Virus record (IMG/VR): IMGVR_UViG_3300045135_001294 | Coordinates: 1 to 31,518 of that record | Strand: one strand, 5' to 3' | Origin: a virus | Length of the DNA: 31,518 nt | Shown here: in pieces, positions 28,437-31,518 of the stretch | How the letters are laid out: each line of letters starts with the position of its first letter | Numbering within the stretch: position 1 is the stretch's first letter | Translations under genes and position numbers: made by a program | The notes under the pieces: generated by a model | The model's database searches: none | Told to the model about the DNA's origin: nothing | Seen by the model: the letters and a program-made list of their open reading frames with translations, nothing else

Positions 28437-30907
28437 GCTTCAATGAATGTTTCGACAATGCTCGCAAGGAAGGTGTCATTGATGATGCGGAACATCAGCG
28501 CATCAAAGACCTGTATGAAGGGCATATTGAGCAAAATGCAGCCAGGATGCCTCCTGGTGAAGCAGAGCGTGCAGCTGCTCGAGCGACGTTTGACCAGCTG
28601 GAGTTCGAGGCCAAGCTGCGTAAACGCAGAAAGCTGCTGCAGGTAGAAACATATAAGCGCGTAGAGAAAGATCTGCGCAGCTATCGCAATGCCCAGGGCG
28701 AAGAAGACATTGCCCAGGCTGCAACAACGCTGATCGAAGGCGACGTCCTATCTAAGACAACAAGTGTTGAAACCAGGAAGCAGGCTATTCGAGGTCTAGC
28801 GCTATCGAAAATGAACGATGTCCTGGCTACATTTAGACGTAACCTGCTTGGTTCTGTACGCAACAAGGCCAAGCTGCGCAATGTTATCCGCGAGGCATTT
28901 GGCGAAGATACTGGTGATATTCACGCCAGGGACCTGGCAAAAGCCTGGAACGAAGCGTCCGAATATCTGCGTAAGCGATTCAACGCTGCAGGCGGTGCAA
29001 TTTCTAAAATGCAAAACTGGGGATTCCCGCAGTACCACAACATGCTTGCTATCCGTAAAGCTGGCTATGAGCAGTGGCGCAGCGAGATCTTACCGCGTCT
29101 CGACCTGGACAACATGATCGATGAGACTACCGGGCTGCCTTTTAACGAGCAGTCTATCGAGATCGCATTGAATGATGTGTACCAGACATTGATCAGTAAT
29201 GGCGCAAACAAGCTCAAGCCAAGTGGTGCTATGTCAGGTAAAAGCCTGGCGAACCAGAAACGTGACCACCGATTCCTGAAGTTTAAAAATGCTGATGCCT
29301 GGTTCGAGTATCAGCAAAAGTTTGGCAACGATAATGTGTTCGACACCATGATCACGCATATCGACACAATGTCGCGTGACATAGCCTTCATGGAGACATT
29401 AGGCCCGAACCCGAACGCAACAATGCAATATGTCAAAGGGGTGCTGCGCAAGGAAGCTGGCATGAACCCAGAGAAAGCAGACCGGATCAACCGCAAGATG
29501 GCGCTGATGGAGTCTCTTTATTCTGCCTCTAGCGACAAGATGAACGTACCGGTAGATGGACGTATCGCTCAAACCTTTGGTGGGCTGCGTCAAATCCTGG
29601 TATCTGCGCAGCTTGGTGCTGCGTCTCTGGCTGCGATTACTGACTTTAACTTTGTTCGTATCGCTAAAAAGATGACCGGGCTGCCACAAACAGACACGCT
29701 GCGTCGCTATCTCGAGATGATCAATCCGTTGACTGCATCAGAGAAAGGCAAGATTGCGGTATCCCAGGGATTGATTGCCCAGGGGTGGACCGCTGTAGCA
29801 GCTGCGCAAATGCGCTTTGTTGGTGACGTATCTGGTCCAGAGATCACTCGCAGAGTCTCTGACTTTGTAATGCGGGCATCATTGTTGTCTCCGCATACCC
29901 AGGCGAACCAGTGGGCGTTTGGTATGTCATTCACCAGCTATGTTGCGCAGAATCGCAGCAAAGCCTGGGCAGCGCTGCCTGACGATTTGCGCAAGACGTT
30001 TGAGAACTATGGGTTCAACCAGGATCGCTGGGACATTATCCGGTCCACCAGGCCAATGGAGTACGAAGGCGAATCCTTCCTGACTGCGCCAGATATTGAA
30101 TCTCGCACTGATATTCAGCCAAAGCTGGCAATGGATCTATCGACCCGTTACCTGGAAATGATCAACGCAGAAACCAATTTTGCGGTACCGACAGCATCAT
30201 TGCGTGGCCGGGTGCTGCTCACTGGTGATTCGCGTCCAGGCACATTGGGTGGCGAAATCGGTAGATCGTTTGCGATGTACAAAAACTTTGGTGTCACCCT
30301 GGTCAACACGCATATTGCTAGGGCAATGACGCAACCAGGCATGTCAGGCAAAGGCAAGTACATGGCTGACCTGATCATCACGACAACACTGATGGGCGCT
30401 CTGGCAATGCAGCTGAAAGAGATGGCGAAAGGCCGTGATCCGCGTCCAATGGATTCTCCTGAGTTTTGGGGCGCAGCGTTTCTTCAGGGCGGTGGTCTGG
30501 GTATCTACGGTGATTTCTTGTTCTCAGATACAACCAGGTACGGTGGTGGGTTAGAAGCGACGATTGCTGGTCCCGTTGTTGGCCTGGCGAATGACATCAA
30601 AAATCTAACGATCGGCAACATTCAGCAGGCTGCGCGTGGTGAAGACACAAATGCAGCAACTGAAGCAATTGCGTTTGCAGCGCGGTATACTCCCGGTAGT
30701 TCTATTTTCTATATCAGGGCAGCCCTGGAGAGAATGGTGGTGGACCGGCTGGAAATGCTTGCTGATCCACAATCAATTAAAGATATGCAACAATTGGAGC
30801 GCAGGTATATGCGCGATTATGGGCAGCAGTATTGGTGGCGACCAGGGCAGATGATGCCGCAGCGTGGCCCTGACATAGGAGCAGCAGCAGGAGATCTTGC
30901 ACGATGA
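28433..30907 (+). CDS. Large internal virion / DNA-ejection protein
   Basis: This 824-residue protein has its ATG overlapping the preceding stop (ATGA); the TTG at 28424 is less likely. The N-terminal ~200 residues are long charged helices (EAERAAARATFDQLEFEAKL), followed by a mixed middle, and the last third has hydrophobic stretches (ADLIITTTLMGALAMQLKE; FWGAAFLQGGGLGIYGDFLF). It ends with PGSSIFYIRAALERMVVDRL and RRYMRDYGQQYWWRPG, an ending I recall from ejected internal proteins of marine podoviruses. It may cooperate with the gp15-like and giant proteins to build the trans-envelope channel. No catalytic motif was seen. Confidence 0.75.
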   Translation: MSFNECFDNARKEGVIDDAEHQRIKDLYEGHIEQNAARMPPGEAERAAARATFDQLEFEAKLRKRRKLLQVETYKRVEKDLRSYRNAQGEEDIAQAATTLIEGDVLSKTTSVETRKQAIRGLALSKMNDVLATFRRNLLGSVRNKAKLRNVIREAFGEDTGDIHARDLAKAWNEASEYLRKRFNAAGGAISKMQNWGFPQYHNMLAIRKAGYEQWRSEILPRLDLDNMIDETTGLPFNEQSIEIALNDVYQTLISNGANKLKPSGAMSGKSLANQKRDHRFLKFKNADAWFEYQQKFGNDNVFDTMITHIDTMSRDIAFMETLGPNPNATMQYVKGVLRKEAGMNPEKADRINRKMALMESLYSASSDKMNVPVDGRIAQTFGGLRQILVSAQLGAASLAAITDFNFVRIAKKMTGLPQTDTLRRYLEMINPLTASEKGKIAVSQGLIAQGWTAVAAAQMRFVGDVSGPEITRRVSDFVMRASLLSPHTQANQWAFGMSFTSYVAQNRSKAWAALPDDLRKTFENYGFNQDRWDIIRSTRPMEYEGESFLTAPDIESRTDIQPKLAMDLSTRYLEMINAETNFAVPTASLRGRVLLTGDSRPGTLGGEIGRSFAMYKNFGVTLVNTHIARAMTQPGMSGKGKYMADLIITTTLMGALAMQLKEMAKGRDPRPMDSPEFWGAAFLQGGGLGIYGDFLFSDTTRYGGGLEATIAGPVVGLANDIKNLTIGNIQQAARGEDTNAATEAIAFAARYTPGSSIFYIRAALERMVVDRLEMLADPQSIKDMQQLERRYMRDYGQQYWWRPGQMMPQRGPDIGAAAGDLAR

Positions 30908-31518
30908 CGGTATCAAGTACCACAAACAAGGTTAGTTACTCAGGGAACGGCAGCACGACCGTCTTTGCGTACACGTTTAAGATCTTCGCTGATGGCGACC
31001 TGGATGTTTATATCCGAAGCTCAGCTGGCACAGAAACGCTGCAAACACTGACAACGCATTACACAGTATCTAATGCTGGCGTAGAAGGTGGCGGCAACGT
31101 CACGTTCGTTACTGCTCCAGCATCAGGTGAAACGGTGGTGATCCAGCGCAAGTTGGCGCTTACCCAGGGTACAGACTATGTTGAGAACGACCCATTCCCA
31201 GCTGAATCGCATGAAGAAGCCCTGGACCGCCTGACATTTATCACTCAGCAAATGCAGGAAGAGCTGGACCGGTCCATCAAGGCATCAGTAACCAACACTA
31301 TTTCTAGTGCGACATTTACAATTTCTGCAGCGGATCGAGCAAACAAAATCTTTGCCTTCGATGGCGACGGTGATTTATCTGTTACTCAGGAGCTTGGTAC
31401 ATACCAGGGTAACTGGGCTGCATCGACTTCGTACAATGCGCGTGACCTGGTAAAAGACACCAGCAACAACAACATCTATCTCTGTAACACATCGCATACA
31501 TCTAGTGGTGCGCAGCCT
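30904..31518 (+). CDS. Tail fibre protein, N-terminal part (3' truncated by window)
   Basis: 205 codons are present, running off the right edge without a stop. The ATG overlaps the preceding TGA. The N-terminal ~130 residues, with SSTTNKVSYSGNGSTTVFAY, a TLTTHYTVSNAGV block, ETVVIQRKLALTQGTDYV and EALDRLTFITQQMQEELDR, match the T7 gp17-type attachment domain (PF03906), which binds the tail nozzle. Later, W.AST.Y.ARDLVKDTSNN.IYLC looks like a small carbohydrate-binding (CBM5/12-like) repeat. The tip at 2-421 is probably its far end after an unseen middle. Confidence 0.9.
   Translation, partial: MTVSSTTNKVSYSGNGSTTVFAYTFKIFADGDLDVYIRSSAGTETLQTLTTHYTVSNAGVEGGGNVTFVTAPASGETVVIQRKLALTQGTDYVENDPFPAESHEEALDRLTFITQQMQEELDRSIKASVTNTISSATFTISAADRANKIFAFDGDGDLSVTQELGTYQGNWAASTSYNARDLVKDTSNNNIYLCNTSHTSSGAQP

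Overview
The window is almost certainly most of the genome of a tailed bacteriophage with a T7-like (podovirus) virion, probably infecting a marine or aquatic proteobacterium. Reasons: a T7-style block of portal, scaffold, capsid, tail tubular A and B, internal virion proteins and tail fibre; very small basic proteins and capsid-adjacent proteins of a kind I associate with marine podoviruses; tightly packed genes with ATGA, TAATG and ATGGCTAA overlaps; and a proteobacterial dif-like sequence. Host genus cannot be read from the sequence.

Layout. (1) 2-4163, plus strand: tip of a tail fibre, a fibre-assembly-like protein, membrane and lysis genes (XhlA-like protein, three-helix holin, GH24 endolysin), a virion-protein-like gene, an EF-hand membrane protein and three tiny basic proteins. 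(2) 4162-4230: two opposed terminators between convergent units. (3) 6811-4219, minus strand: recombination operon with an HTH protein split between two frames, a PD-(D/E)XK exonuclease, an ERF annealing protein and two small proteins. (4) 6939-7554, plus strand: Cro-like regulator and Hjc-like resolvase. (5) 7585-7701: cluster of TATGCTTAGC repeats, an AT-rich stretch and a perfect DnaA box, a likely replication origin. (6) 10888-7757, minus strand: eleven small early genes, mostly unknown but including an HD hydrolase of the RelA/SpoT type and an HTH_39-type protein. They are driven by two near-identical promoter/operators. (7) 11009-31518, plus strand: packaging (terS, terL), portal, scaffold, capsid, tail tubes, three internal virion proteins (one a 1472-residue multidomain protein) and the start of a tail fibre.

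How it fits together. The phage carries its own recombination kit (exonuclease, annealing protein, resolvase), but no DNA polymerase, primase, helicase, RNA polymerase or integrase is visible. Together with the iteron/DnaA-box origin and the dif-like site at 11670-11697 between terS and terL, this suggests that host DnaA replicates the genome and that host XerC/XerD may integrate it or resolve its multimers. That is inference, because both window ends fall in tail-fibre coding sequence and an unknown stretch is missing.

Most notable: the dif-like site, the origin, the repeated operator, the split HTH gene, the internal virion protein with ParB-like, GNAT-like and RelA/SpoT-like parts, and strong enrichment of CCWGG that is absent from the tail-fibre tip block.
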